Shown: positions 45,710-54,605 of the stretch, one piece after another
Layout: every line of letters starts with the position of its first letter
How positions within the stretch are numbered: position 1 is the first letter of the stretch
DNA from: Elusimicrobiaceae bacterium
GTDB taxonomy: Bacteria > Elusimicrobiota > Elusimicrobia > Elusimicrobiales > Elusimicrobiaceae
Assembly (NCBI GenBank): GCA_017961585.1
Contig: JAGCWX010000016.1
Span: 19,483 to 83,482 of the forward strand
Length of the DNA: 64,000 bases
Direction of reading: 5' to 3'
Position numbers and translations under genes: made by a program
Notes under the pieces: generated by a model
Seen by the model: the letters and a program-made list of their open reading frames with translations, nothing else
Database searches by the model: none
Told to the model about the DNA's origin: nothing

Positions 45710-45793
45710 GGTAGGATGGCTGAGCGGTCAAAAGCAACGGTCTGTAAAACCGTCGGGCTACGCCCTACATAGGTTCGAATCCTATTCCTACCA
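45710..45793 (+). tRNA. tRNA-Tyr (GUA)
   Basis: A type II tRNA with acceptor GGTAGGA/TCCTACC, anticodon stem ACGGT/ACCGT enclosing CTGTAAA (anticodon GTA), long variable arm, and T-loop TTCGAAT. CCA is not encoded. Confidence 0.97.
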
Positions 45794-45799
45794 AATTTT

Positions 45800-45822
45800 A
45801 ACCCCGCCTTGCGCGGGGTTAA
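45800..45822. terminator. Terminator after tRNA-Tyr
   Basis: AACCCCGC (45800-45807) pairs with GCGGGGTT (45813-45820), loop CTTGC. It lies between the tRNA and the convergent corA. The T-tract is weak on the plus side and stronger (TAAAATTT) on the other. Confidence 0.7.
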
Positions 45823-45848
45823 TTATTTATAGGAAAGCAATAAAATTT

Positions 45849-46763
45849 TTACCAGTTTTTGCGTTTCCAATACAGCATAACCAGCCACACCAACATCAAA
45901 CATACGCCCATAATCATCCAAAATGCTTGCGGATGTTGGGCCATGGGCAGCACTACGTTCATACCGTAGGCACTTACCACCAACGTCGGCACCATCATCC
46001 AAATGGTAATGACGTTGAGCTTTTTCATTAACTGGTTTAAATTGTTGTTGATAATGGACGCGCGGGCATCTAACAACTGTGCCAAAATGTTGGAATAAAT
46101 ATCGGCCTGCGTTTTGCACTGCATATTTTCTACGATAATATCATCCAGCATTTCCACATCTTTTTCACTTAGCCCAATGCGCCCGGCCAGGGTGCGGGTT
46201 TTTTCAAACACAAAGCCGTTGGAAGTAATGGCCTCGGCGTAATAGACCAAGCTTTTTACCAAGCTAAACAAATTAAGCAAATAGCGGTTATCCATAGAGT
46301 CAACAATTTTATCCTCAATTTCTTCCGAAATCATATGGATAATACGCAAGTGTTCTACGTAGTGGGAAATAGAGTTGTAAATCAATTTTAAAAATATCTC
46401 TTTAATGGAGCTTACACTTTGGAAACGCTTACCCACAAACAGCGGGATGTCCTCAGCCAGCACAATGATGAGTTTATCTTGGAATAAAAACATCCCCACG
46501 GAGGCCACTTTAAATTCCAGCTGATCTTTGCCGGAATAATTTTTGGGGCGTTTGTAAATCAGCACGGTATGTTCGGGCTCAAACTCCAAGCGGGGCAATT
46601 CATCCGGGTCCAAAGTACTTGCCAACGTATGTTCATCAATTTGGCATTTATCAATTAGATAGCGTTGCTCATCTTGCGTAGGGTTGGTATAAACAAACAC
46701 CTGCGCGCCCTTGCCGGACGTTTCTGTCAGTTTATTATCTGCAATCTTATATTCTTTGAGCAT
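45849..46763 (-). CDS. corA: CorA-family magnesium/divalent cation channel
   Basis: A 304-residue CorA: large cytoplasmic domain with a long helix around 200-240, then two C-terminal transmembrane helices with the pore signature YGMNVVLP (GMN) between them, and a basic tail (WKRKNW). The loop after GMN lacks the usual MPE, reading PMAQHP. A GTG at 46793 could extend the frame, but AGAGG with 9-nt spacing favours the ATG at 46763. Confidence 0.9.
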   Translation of the reverse strand: MLKEYKIADNKLTETSGKGAQVFVYTNPTQDEQRYLIDKCQIDEHTLASTLDPDELPRLEFEPEHTVLIYKRPKNYSGKDQLEFKVASVGMFLFQDKLIIVLAEDIPLFVGKRFQSVSSIKEIFLKLIYNSISHYVEHLRIIHMISEEIEDKIVDSMDNRYLLNLFSLVKSLVYYAEAITSNGFVFEKTRTLAGRIGLSEKDVEMLDDIIVENMQCKTQADIYSNILAQLLDARASIINNNLNQLMKKLNVITIWMMVPTLVVSAYGMNVVLPMAQHPQAFWMIMGVCLMLVWLVMLYWKRKNW

Positions 46764-46792
46764 AGCGCGTTTCCTCTTCTTAAATGATAGCA

Positions 46793-48127
46793 CTATTTGC
46801 GTGCAAAGCGCAACTCTTCCGCCAAATAGGTTTTCGTTTCGCTAAATACTTCTTTGCGCAAAAGCCATAGCGAAAGGATATTGGGGATACACATCACCGC
46901 AATAGCGGTATCGGCCAATTCCCACACAAGTTTGGGCTGTAAAAATCCGCCCAAGCACATCATACCCAGCCAACCCACGTATACAAATTTTTCTACGTTT
47001 ACCCCCAAACAAAACTCTACTGATTTGGCCGTATAATAACTCCACCCCACCAACGTGCTAAACGCAAAGAGCGAAAGCGCCCCTACTAATAAGTAGGAAC
47101 CTGCCGGCAGGGAAGCAAACGCATTTTGCGCTAGGTCCGCCCCAAAGAGCGTACCGCTTTGCCAATCCCCCGCAATTACCACCGTAAGGCCCGAGAGTAA
47201 ACAAATTACCAAAGTATCCCAAAATACCGTGCTGGCAGATACAAGCCCCTGCCGTACCGAGTTGGGCGTCTGCGCGGCGGCGGCCGCAATCGCGCCGGAG
47301 CCGCTGCCGGCCTCGTTAGAAAGCACTCCGCGTGCCACCCCGTAGCGGATAGCTTCTTTAATGGTAATGCCCACCGCACCACCTACTACCGCACTACCGC
47401 TAAACGCACTTTTAAAAATGCAAGCCAACGCCCACGGGATTTTATCCATATGTAACAAAATAATCACTACACACAACGTCATGTATAAAAGAGCCATTAC
47501 GGGTACTAAATATTTACACACACGCGCAATTTTTTGCACACCCCCCAAAATAACGGCCGCCGTAAGCAACATAAGCACCCCGGTAGTCAGCATAGTAGGG
47601 GCATTAAAAACCGAGTGATACACCGCCGCCAACGAGTTAGTTTGAATGAGTGCATCGCCAAAGCCCATCAACGCCGTGGCTATTGCAAACACGGCCGCCC
47701 ATTTTTTGAGGTTGAGCCCATTTTTAAGCACATACATAGGGCCACCCACAAATTCCCCCTTGGCGTTTTGTTCGCGATATTTAACTGCTAAAACGGCCTC
47801 GGCATATTTGGTGGCCATTGCAAAAAACGCGCATACCATCATCCAAAATAAAGCGCCCGGCCCCCCGGTGGAAACTGCCGCAGCTACGCCCACAATGTTG
47901 CCCGTTCCTACCATAGCCGCCAGCGCAATCACCAACGCACCAAAACTGCTGATAATCCCGGCCGATTGAGATTTCTTAACGGAAAGCGTAACAGCCGCCG
48001 CCAAATGCCGCTGAATAAAACGTAATTTAAACGTAAAATACAAGCTGATGCCTACAAGCAGCACCATCATCGGCACGCCCCAAACCAGCGCGTTAAATTT
48101 TACCATTGCGGCGGTAAATCCTTCCAT
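46793..48127 (-). CDS. Sodium:alanine (AGCS family) symporter
   Basis: A 444-residue polytopic protein of the alanine/glycine:cation symporter family. Family marks include GALVIALAAMVGTGNIVGVA, GGPMYVLKNGL, ARGVLSNEAGSGSGAIAAAAA and FSTLVGWSYYTAKSVEF. It imports alanine or glycine with Na+, in keeping with amino-acid use by an anaerobe. AAAGGA lies before the ATG. corA follows after 29 nt and may be co-transcribed. Confidence 0.94.
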   Translation of the reverse strand: MEGFTAAMVKFNALVWGVPMMVLLVGISLYFTFKLRFIQRHLAAAVTLSVKKSQSAGIISSFGALVIALAAMVGTGNIVGVAAAVSTGGPGALFWMMVCAFFAMATKYAEAVLAVKYREQNAKGEFVGGPMYVLKNGLNLKKWAAVFAIATALMGFGDALIQTNSLAAVYHSVFNAPTMLTTGVLMLLTAAVILGGVQKIARVCKYLVPVMALLYMTLCVVIILLHMDKIPWALACIFKSAFSGSAVVGGAVGITIKEAIRYGVARGVLSNEAGSGSGAIAAAAAQTPNSVRQGLVSASTVFWDTLVICLLSGLTVVIAGDWQSGTLFGADLAQNAFASLPAGSYLLVGALSLFAFSTLVGWSYYTAKSVEFCLGVNVEKFVYVGWLGMMCLGGFLQPKLVWELADTAIAVMCIPNILSLWLLRKEVFSETKTYLAEELRFARK

Positions 48128-48179
48128 AAATTATTCCTTTTTGATATAGTATAAGTATCTTATTTAAATTTTACTAAAT

Positions 48180-48926
48180 ATGAAGATTCTATTCCCAAAA
48201 AATAAAAAACCTGCTTTACCAGGTGTTTCTTCAGCTGCAAATTATGTAAACCACGTAGCCGCCGGGCTAAAATTGCCCGCCAAAGCGATTATCTGCCCGA
48301 TTTCTTCGCTGACCAAATACGTAACCGCGCACCACAAGTGGAAAAAATACACGTGCGAAATGGACATTTATGTGCTGGAAGGCACCCATTTGTGTTACGT
48401 AACCAATTTTGGCTATGGTGCACCCGTTATGGCCATGAAGTTGGAAGTACTAATTGCCCTGGGTGTGAAAGAGTTTGTATTTATTGGTTTAGCCGGTAGT
48501 TTGCAAGAAGAAGTACAACCTGCCGATATTGTGGTATGCGACGAAGCTCTGTGCGACGACGGGACATCCCCTTGCTACGTAACCGCCGAAACATCCAAAC
48601 CTAGTAAGCCATTATTTACCAAAATGCTGCGCGCTCTTAAAAATGCAAAACAAAATTTTCATATCGGGCGCAACTGGTCCACGGATGCTATCTTCCGCGA
48701 AACCAAGGCCGAAATCAAGCACTACCAAAAGCACAATGTACTCAGTGTAGAAATGGAAACTGCCGCGTTTTATGCCGTGTGTCAAAAGCGCAAAGTACGT
48801 GGCATAGCAGTCTTTGGCATTAGTGATAAACTCTATGAATATAAGTGGGAAACATATTGTGGTCAGCGTCCCATTTACCGCGCATTAGAGATCATTTTTG
48901 ATGCCGCCAAACAAGCATTAAAATAA
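48180..48926 (+). CDS. Nucleoside phosphorylase family protein
   Basis: A 248-residue PNP/UDP phosphorylase-fold protein that would cleave nucleosides with phosphate. It shows NFGYGAPVMAMKLE, the phosphate-loop region FIGLAGSLQEEVQPADIVV and the nucleoside site VEMETAAFYAVC followed by GISDKL. This order matches uridine phosphorylase or MTA/AdoHcy nucleosidase relatives; the base is not known. No ribosome site is evident before the ATG. Confidence 0.82.
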   Translation: MKILFPKNKKPALPGVSSAANYVNHVAAGLKLPAKAIICPISSLTKYVTAHHKWKKYTCEMDIYVLEGTHLCYVTNFGYGAPVMAMKLEVLIALGVKEFVFIGLAGSLQEEVQPADIVVCDEALCDDGTSPCYVTAETSKPSKPLFTKMLRALKNAKQNFHIGRNWSTDAIFRETKAEIKHYQKHNVLSVEMETAAFYAVCQKRKVRGIAVFGISDKLYEYKWETYCGQRPIYRALEIIFDAAKQALK

Positions 48927-48932
48927 AAATAT

Positions 48933-48957
48933 AGGCCCCGTTTAGGCCTTGTTTTTT
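48933..48957 (+). terminator. Weak terminator after the phosphorylase gene
   Basis: A 5-bp GC-rich stem AGGCC/GGCCT (48933-48937 with 48945-48949), followed by TGTTTTTT. Confidence 0.55.
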
Positions 48958-49004
48958 CTCAAATTTCCGTTATACTATGTATAATGGTAAAGGAGGAACT
49001 GATT

Positions 49005-49484
49005 ATGAAAAAAGGGTTCACATTAATTGAGTTATTAGTAGTTGTACTAATCATTGGTATTTTGGCGGCGGTAGCGTTACCGCAATATCAAAAGGCCGTC
49101 ATAAAAGCACGGGTTGCGGGGCACAAATCTAATCTTGCCGCAATATCCAGGGCTTTGCAAGTATGTAACTTAAGCAAAGGAAGCAACTGCGAGATTTCTG
49201 AACTAGATATTGAGGTCCCCGATTGCAAACCCCTCCCCGGATGGGACAGCTGTGAATATTGGATTCATAATACATACGGCGATCATCCACTTGCCGCTGT
49301 ATACCCCGACGGATACTACCAATACGGGATATTAGGATTAGAGAACCAAATTTATGAGGAAGGCGATCACGGCGCTCGACTCGTCAATCCTTACTTTTTC
49401 TGTTCAGGTGGAACAAAGGTAGATTGTGCCGCGCTCGGCTTTACGGTAGACTGCCCGGACGGCACGACCAAGTGCCAACCTTAG
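49005..49484 (+). CDS. Type IV pilin-like protein (orphan), second copy
   Basis: A 159-residue prepilin: leader MKKG, then FTLIELLVVVLIIGIL and ALPQYQKAVIKARV, with Gly before the cleavage site and Glu5 conserved. The N-terminal 35 residues are almost identical to the pilin at 9216, whereas the globular part differs completely; it has cysteines in VCNLSKGSNC, a DSCEYW segment and FCSGGTKVDC. AAAGGAGG serves the ATG at 49005; the upstream ATG at 48984 covers it and is rejected. A TATAAT occurs at 48980-48985. Confidence 0.9.
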   Translation: MKKGFTLIELLVVVLIIGILAAVALPQYQKAVIKARVAGHKSNLAAISRALQVCNLSKGSNCEISELDIEVPDCKPLPGWDSCEYWIHNTYGDHPLAAVYPDGYYQYGILGLENQIYEEGDHGARLVNPYFFCSGGTKVDCAALGFTVDCPDGTTKCQP

Positions 49485-49512
49485 TTGTGTATGGGCCAAC
49501 AACTTGCTTATT

Positions 49513-49541
49513 AAAACCCCCGCTTAGTGCGGGGGTTTTAT
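49513..49541. terminator. Bidirectional intrinsic terminator
   Basis: AAAACCCCCGC (49513-49523) pairs with GCGGGGGTTTT (49529-49539) around TTAGT, between the pilin and the convergent kinase gene. Confidence 0.92.
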
Positions 49542-49544
49542 TCA

Positions 49545-51035
49545 CTAATAATGGGTCGTTTCGGGCTTGTCGTTTTCTTCGGGCTCAATAGCGTTTAGGC
49601 GGTCCCAAAATTCTTCAATGGATTGGATACGCTCTTGCGGGTCTTCTTTCAAAGCGTCTTCCAGCACGCTGTCCACCGCTTGCGGAATATGCGGAGCCAG
49701 TTTGGAGGCAGGCACAATTTTCTTGTTAGCAATATCAAAGCCCTTCACCGTCCAGGGTACTTGGCCTACCAACGCTTCATATACACACAACGCCAGGGAA
49801 TATACGTCAGATTGTTTGCGCATAAAGCCGCGTTGTTGTTCGGGCGCCATGTACGCGGGCGTACCGGCTACGGTGCGCGCACCGGTTTGATTATCCACTT
49901 TTTTGGCTACCCCAAAATCCATGACCTTGGCTTTGTTGTCTTCCAAAATCATAATGTTGCCGGGCTTCAAATCACAATGGATAATATCCTGTGCGTGAGC
50001 ATATTGCAATCCTTCACACACGTATTTAAAAATTTCTTTCACTTGCGAGAACGGCAACCGCCCGTCAATATCCAAGCGGGTTTCCAGGGTTTGGCCGTCC
50101 ACATATTCAAACACTAAATAGAGTGCATTTTCAGATTCAATGACCGTGTAGATTTCCACAATGCAGGGGTGACGCAACAAGGCCACCATACGGGCCTCGG
50201 CCAAAAATTGCTCGCGCACGTAGTCGCTGCGCACCAGTTCGGGGCGGACCCGTTTAATGGCTACTTTGCGTTTGAGGGATTTGTCATACGCTTCGTACAC
50301 TTTCCCCATACCGCCTTCACCTATTTGGCGGATAAATTCATACTGGTCTTTAATTTCGGCTTCTTTGCGCGCGTAAGAAGTTTTTTTGCGGTGGAATAAA
50401 TCTTCGTAACGCAAATAAACAAATAAGAAAACGCCCAACAACACAACCCCTACATAAATAATCATCCACCCCGGTATCCCTTTGGAAGATGTTTGTTGAC
50501 GTTGTGTTTCGCGCACCTTGTTGGTTTTGGCATTTAATTCTTTCTTAATTTGCAACGCTAATTGAGAGTTGGGATTTAGCTTCAAAGCTGTATCTACATC
50601 CACTTGAGCACGTTCATAATTTTTTTTGTGCAAATAGGCATTGGCACGCAACACATACGCGCGCGCATCTTGCGGGGCTACGGCTATGGCTTGCCCGGCA
50701 TAATAAATTACGTCATCGTATTGATTGAGCCCATCAAATGCAATCGCCAATAATAAATAATACCGGTCATCCACCAAATTATTAGCCGTCAAAAAATTGA
50801 TACGTTTAATTACATCTTCGTATTGGCTATTACGTAATTTGTCTTGCAAAACAGCCACTTCGCTATCGCGCGCGGCCTGATCAAACACACGGGTTTGAGC
50901 GGGCACATTGGCTTGGGTGGAAAAGTTCCCCCCCACTAAAAGCGGGCCTCCCGCTTGGGCCGAAGGGGTATTTTGCGCCCACACCGGCAGCGCACCTAAA
51001 ATAAATAAAAGGGGAAAAAAGAAATGCTTATTCAT
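49545..51035 (-). CDS. Periplasmic-TPR, membrane-spanning Ser/Thr protein kinase
   Basis: A 496-residue kinase with unusual order: signal peptide (1-20), two or three TPR repeats (about 55-165), a transmembrane helix (about 189-210) and a C-terminal Hanks-type kinase (about 233-490). Kinase motifs are the glycine loop GEGGMG (239-244), VAIK (Lys261), HCDLKPGN (353-360), DFG (373-375) and APE (397-399). The Arg before the catalytic Asp is Cys, so it is a non-RD kinase. Sensing would be periplasmic and phosphorylation cytoplasmic, the reverse of PknB's domain order. A TACAAT lies 8 nt before the ATG with no ribosome site. Confidence 0.9.
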   Translation of the reverse strand: MNKHFFFPLLFILGALPVWAQNTPSAQAGGPLLVGGNFSTQANVPAQTRVFDQAARDSEVAVLQDKLRNSQYEDVIKRINFLTANNLVDDRYYLLLAIAFDGLNQYDDVIYYAGQAIAVAPQDARAYVLRANAYLHKKNYERAQVDVDTALKLNPNSQLALQIKKELNAKTNKVRETQRQQTSSKGIPGWMIIYVGVVLLGVFLFVYLRYEDLFHRKKTSYARKEAEIKDQYEFIRQIGEGGMGKVYEAYDKSLKRKVAIKRVRPELVRSDYVREQFLAEARMVALLRHPCIVEIYTVIESENALYLVFEYVDGQTLETRLDIDGRLPFSQVKEIFKYVCEGLQYAHAQDIIHCDLKPGNIMILEDNKAKVMDFGVAKKVDNQTGARTVAGTPAYMAPEQQRGFMRKQSDVYSLALCVYEALVGQVPWTVKGFDIANKKIVPASKLAPHIPQAVDSVLEDALKEDPQERIQSIEEFWDRLNAIEPEENDKPETTHY

Positions 51036-51043
51036 ATTCTATT

Positions 51044-51049
51044 ATTGTA
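51044..51049 (-). promoter_or_regulatory. -10 box of the kinase gene (leaderless type)
   Basis: TACAAT on the minus strand ends 8 nt before the ATG at 51035. A possible -35, CGGACA, lies 18 nt further upstream. It shares its 65-nt intergenic space with the divergent murI promoter. Confidence 0.6.
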
Positions 51050-51065
51050 GCACATCGAGAGGCGT

Positions 51066-51094
51066 TTGTCCGCAGTTTTACAAATTACTATAAT
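51066..51094 (+). promoter_or_regulatory. murI promoter (leaderless type)
   Basis: TTGTCC (51066-51071), a 17-nt spacer and consensus TATAAT (51089-51094), which ends 6 nt before the murI ATG. There is no room for a Shine-Dalgarno. Confidence 0.75.
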
Positions 51095-51100
51095 AATAAT

Positions 51101-51901
51101 ATGAGTAAAAAACCCATTGGCGTTTTTGATTCCGGCATCGGTGGATTGACGATTTTAAAGTCTCTACGCCGGGCATTGCCGCACGAACGTCTTATTTATT
51201 TTGGCGATACCGCTAACGTACCCTACGGGGGCAAATCCAAGCAAGCCGTTACCCATTTGTCCATGGCGGTGGCCCGGTTTTTGGAAAGCCGCGATGTGAA
51301 ACTAATTGTGGTGGCGTGCAATACTGCCTCGGCACAAGCGTTGGGTTCGCTGCGCAAACAACTAAACGTCCCTGTTATGGGAGTGATTGAACCCGGGGCT
51401 CAATGCGCAGTACAATCTACCCGCAATCACAAAATAGCCGTGCTCGGTACCCAAGGGACCGTGGAAAGTAAGGCCTATTTAAAAGCGATCCAAAAACGTG
51501 CACCTCAAACGGATGTATTTCAAAAAGCTTGTCCGCTATTTGTGCCGCTGGCCGAAGAAGGTTTTGCCAATAAACCGGCGGCCGAGTTAATTGCGCGTGA
51601 ATATCTATCCCCCGTGCAAAAAAGCGGGGCCGATACCGTTATTTTGGGTTGCACACATTATCCTATTTTAAAAGATTTAATCGTCCGTATTATGGGGCCG
51701 CAGGTACACTTGGTAGATTCAGCCGATACGTTGGCCCAAGCCGTCAAATTGTTTTTGCAAGAACATCATTTGGCCGCTACCACCGGGAAAGGTGGGCTCA
51801 AATTGTACTCCAGTGATGCTCCTAAAAAATTTACGGCATCGGCTCAAAAAGTACTGGGCGAGCAAATTCCTCAAACGGTTCTTAAAAAACTAAACGCATG
51901 A
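51101..51901 (+). CDS. murI: Glutamate racemase
   Basis: Supplies D-glutamate for peptidoglycan. The 266-residue enzyme begins GVFDSGIGGLTILK, has FGDTANVPYGGKS, catalytic Cys in VVACNTASAQAL and the second Cys in ILGCTHYPIL. The stop overlaps pgeF by 4 nt (ATGA), linking two cell-wall functions. Its mRNA is probably leaderless. Confidence 0.97.
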   Translation: MSKKPIGVFDSGIGGLTILKSLRRALPHERLIYFGDTANVPYGGKSKQAVTHLSMAVARFLESRDVKLIVVACNTASAQALGSLRKQLNVPVMGVIEPGAQCAVQSTRNHKIAVLGTQGTVESKAYLKAIQKRAPQTDVFQKACPLFVPLAEEGFANKPAAELIAREYLSPVQKSGADTVILGCTHYPILKDLIVRIMGPQVHLVDSADTLAQAVKLFLQEHHLAATTGKGGLKLYSSDAPKKFTASAQKVLGEQIPQTVLKKLNA

Positions 51902-52593
51902 AAATCTATACCGATAAACGCCTCTTGTCCGCCGGTTTTGTAGGGGGAACGCTCTCGCGTCACAGCGGCAATATGCGCGACTTATCCCTTCAAGCCCGCG
52001 CCTACCAAGAGCTGGGGATAGACCCTCAAAAAATTTTACACTTTCACCAAATCCATAGCGACAAATGGCTCACCGTACACACGGCGGATGAAGCCCAAGC
52101 ACTCTTATCGGCCCCCTTGCACGATGCTGATGCCTGGCTTTTATCCCCCATTCCTGCCGGATGGGGCGCCGCTATTTTAACCGCGGATTGCGTTCCTCTA
52201 TTTTTATGGGACGGTACCGGCACGCATGCCGCCTTGGCACATTGCGGATGGCGCGGGGTTGCGCAAGGGCTCCCCGGTAAAATTGCCAAAGCACTGGCAG
52301 AGCACGCAAAAGCACCGCTCAACGCTTGGTTGGGGCCGCACATTCAGGCGTGTTGTTTTGAAGTCCAGCAGGACGTGGCCGACCAATTTCCGCCCGACTC
52401 TCATATTCACAAAGAGGGCCGTTTGTATGTAGACCTCAACAAAGCCATTATAGCGCAGCTTGCGCAAGCCGGCGTAAATCAGGCCGACGTACACGCCCCG
52501 TATTATTGCACGTGCGGGGATAAAGAAAATTTCTTTTCCTGGCGGCGCGATCATCAAAAAGATCTTTTACTTTCTTTTATTTACAAGCCATAG
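51898..52593 (+). CDS. pgeF: Peptidoglycan editing factor PgeF (YfiH/laccase-domain family)
   Basis: A 231-residue YfiH-family protein. The metal site residues are in HQIHSD, LTADCVPLFL and HCGWRGVAQG, followed by LGPHIQACCFEV and the C-terminal CTCGDKENFFSWRRD. The E. coli member removes muropeptides wrongly carrying L-Ser instead of L-Ala; other members act on purine nucleosides. Coupling to murI supports the peptidoglycan role. Confidence 0.9.
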   Translation: MKIYTDKRLLSAGFVGGTLSRHSGNMRDLSLQARAYQELGIDPQKILHFHQIHSDKWLTVHTADEAQALLSAPLHDADAWLLSPIPAGWGAAILTADCVPLFLWDGTGTHAALAHCGWRGVAQGLPGKIAKALAEHAKAPLNAWLGPHIQACCFEVQQDVADQFPPDSHIHKEGRLYVDLNKAIIAQLAQAGVNQADVHAPYYCTCGDKENFFSWRRDHQKDLLLSFIYKP

Positions 52594-52617
52594 GATACCC
52601 CCTCTTAAATACAGGAC

Positions 52618-52646
52618 TTGCGAAAAATAAAATTATTTCCTTTAAT
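52618..52646 (+). promoter_or_regulatory. Promoter of the receiver-GGDEF gene (leaderless type)
   Basis: TTGCGA (52618-52623), 17-nt spacer, TTTAAT (52641-52646), ending 7 nt before the ATG at 52654. No ribosome site. Confidence 0.65.
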
Positions 52647-52653
52647 ATTGAAT

Positions 52654-53583
52654 ATGGAACACAACGCAAAGATTTTATTAGCGGACGATTCGCACGCTAT
52701 CCGTTTTTTGGTTTCCGAAATTCTGACCAATGCCGGGTTTACGGTAATCCAGGCAGAGGACGGACAGCAAGCCATCGATAAAACCTATAAAGAAAACCCG
52801 GACCTATTAATCCTGGATTATGAAATGCCTAAAAAAACCGGGTTTGAAGTAGTCAAAGAAGTCCGCAGCCGCACCGGATATTTGCACACTCCCATCATTA
52901 TTTTTACTGCCGTAACCGATAAATCCACCAAGCTGGAAGGCCTGGGGCTGGATATTGATGATTATTTAACTAAACCCGCAGACGAGGACGAAATTGTCGC
53001 CCGCGTGAAATTGCTTTTAAAACGCAGCCAACAAAAAATGGATTCCAACCCGCTTACGCACTTGCCGGGCAATCCCTCCATTCAGGCGCGTGTAGAGCGC
53101 GAAATTGCCAGCCAAAAACCTTTTGCTGTACTCTATTGCGATTTAAATAATTTTAAATCCTATAATGATAAATACGGTTTTGAAGCGGGAGACCGGGTCC
53201 TCAAAGCCACTTCTGAAATTATTGTAGATGCTGCCCGGCAAGATCCGGAAAGTTTTGTGGGGCACATCGGTGGGGATGATTTTATTGTCGTGTGCAGTTT
53301 TGACAAGGCCGAGCAAATTGCCAAAATCATTACCACTACGCTAGACAAAACCGCCGCTTCTTTCTATACGCCGCAAGATCAACAACAGGGCTTTATGCAA
53401 TCCACCAACCGCAAAGGCGAAACTGAAAACTTTCCTTTCTTAGCTATTGGTGTGGGCATTGTACACAATACTAAAAAACCGCTCACTTCCTTTGCTATGG
53501 TCAGCAACATTGGCAGCGAACTTAAGTGTTTAGCCAAGCAACACGAAAAGGGAAGCTACTACGTAATGGACCGACGCAGTTAA
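52654..53583 (+). CDS. Response regulator with GGDEF domain (probable diguanylate cyclase)
   Basis: A 310-residue two-domain regulator. The receiver domain (about 4-122) has DD at 11-12, Asp55 as phosphoacceptor (LILDYEMP) and Lys107 (TKPAD). The GGDEF domain (about 130-305) reads LTHLPGN, YCDLNNFKSYNDKYGFEAGD and the signature GGDDF (206-210), a conservative Glu-to-Asp variant likely to keep c-di-GMP synthesis. An in-frame TTG at 52618 overlaps the -35 box and is rejected. YajQ at 10257 is a possible c-di-GMP receptor. Confidence 0.88.
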   Translation: MEHNAKILLADDSHAIRFLVSEILTNAGFTVIQAEDGQQAIDKTYKENPDLLILDYEMPKKTGFEVVKEVRSRTGYLHTPIIIFTAVTDKSTKLEGLGLDIDDYLTKPADEDEIVARVKLLLKRSQQKMDSNPLTHLPGNPSIQARVEREIASQKPFAVLYCDLNNFKSYNDKYGFEAGDRVLKATSEIIVDAARQDPESFVGHIGGDDFIVVCSFDKAEQIAKIITTTLDKTAASFYTPQDQQQGFMQSTNRKGETENFPFLAIGVGIVHNTKKPLTSFAMVSNIGSELKCLAKQHEKGSYYVMDRRS

Positions 53584-53624
53584 ATTTAGACAGCACATAT
53601 TGTTTGATTGGTTGCAAATAAAAG

Positions 53625-53647
53625 CCCTCGCTATTTGCGAGGGTTTT
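53625..53647 (+). terminator. Terminator after the GGDEF gene
   Basis: CCCTCGC (53625-53631) pairs with GCGAGGG (53637-53643), loop TATTT, then TTTT. Confidence 0.85.
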
Positions 53648-53726
53648 AAATTCATACGGTGGGTGTAGTTTAGGTAGCGAAGTGCTGATTTTGTAAATAT
53701 GGTATTATGAATGAAAGGATAAATTT

Positions 53727-54605
53727 ATGAAAAAAAGAATACTAGATAAATTACAATTGATTCTTGCGGGAATTATGTGTGCGAGTGTGGCCCTATTGTT
53801 AAAATTTATAGTGATTCCTCACATTCCTTGGTTATTTTGGGTATGTTTAGCTGTCCTGTTTATTATAATTGCAATATTTAGGAAAACACCACAACAAATT
53901 GTGAATCCAAAACTAGTGCAGCGTTTCCCAGATTTAAGTGAAGTGTTTTTAACTCCACAATATACGAAAGTTTGGTATTTAGCGCGGGGAGAGGATGTGG
54001 GATATTTTTGTGATAAGGGTGGAAACCCTAATGAGAAAACCTTGCACAATATTTCTTTGCTTCATTTAGCGGTAGGTGGGGGAGATATGAAAAATGTGCG
54101 GGAATTATTACACTATGGGGCCGATATACATGCCAAAGATGACAAGGGATTAACGCCGTTAGATTATGCTCAAAAGTATCAAGAAACCGCGATTGCAACT
54201 TTGTTACAAAATATCCTTGTGATTGAGCCGTTAGTCAAAACATGGAATTGGCATGTTCAGTCAGATTTAGTTTGGGATGGTGTGTTTTTTGCGCTGTTAA
54301 CTGCAAATGATAACGATGTATTTTATTTTTTAGATAAGGGGTATGTATTGAAACGATTAGCTGCACAAAATATTACTTACTTACATGTAGCCGCGGCCTT
54401 AGGGCGTTTAACCGCTTGTAAAACGTTGTGTGATTTTAAGGCCGATGTTTTGGCGAAAGACAAGCAGGACCGAACACCCATTGACTGGGCGCAACTATGT
54501 AAACAAACTGAAACGTTGGAATATCTTACACACATGGCTAAGCACCGCCATGAATGGGCTCCCGGGCGCATTAAATATACGCAAAAAGAACAAAAGGAAA
54601 ATTAA
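53727..54605 (+). CDS. Ankyrin-repeat membrane protein
   Basis: A 292-residue protein with two N-terminal hydrophobic segments (about 8-28 and 31-50) and two clusters of ankyrin repeats: SLLHLAVGGGDMKNVRELL followed by GADIHAKDDKGLTPLDYA (about 110-155), and YLHVAAALGRLTACKTL followed by DVLAKDKQDRTPIDWA (about 215-262). Probably a cytoplasmic protein-binding module tethered to the inner membrane. Base composition is visibly more AT-rich than its neighbours, so recent acquisition is possible. AAAGGAT precedes the ATG. Confidence 0.8.
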   Translation: MKKRILDKLQLILAGIMCASVALLLKFIVIPHIPWLFWVCLAVLFIIIAIFRKTPQQIVNPKLVQRFPDLSEVFLTPQYTKVWYLARGEDVGYFCDKGGNPNEKTLHNISLLHLAVGGGDMKNVRELLHYGADIHAKDDKGLTPLDYAQKYQETAIATLLQNILVIEPLVKTWNWHVQSDLVWDGVFFALLTANDNDVFYFLDKGYVLKRLAAQNITYLHVAAALGRLTACKTLCDFKADVLAKDKQDRTPIDWAQLCKQTETLEYLTHMAKHRHEWAPGRIKYTQKEQKEN

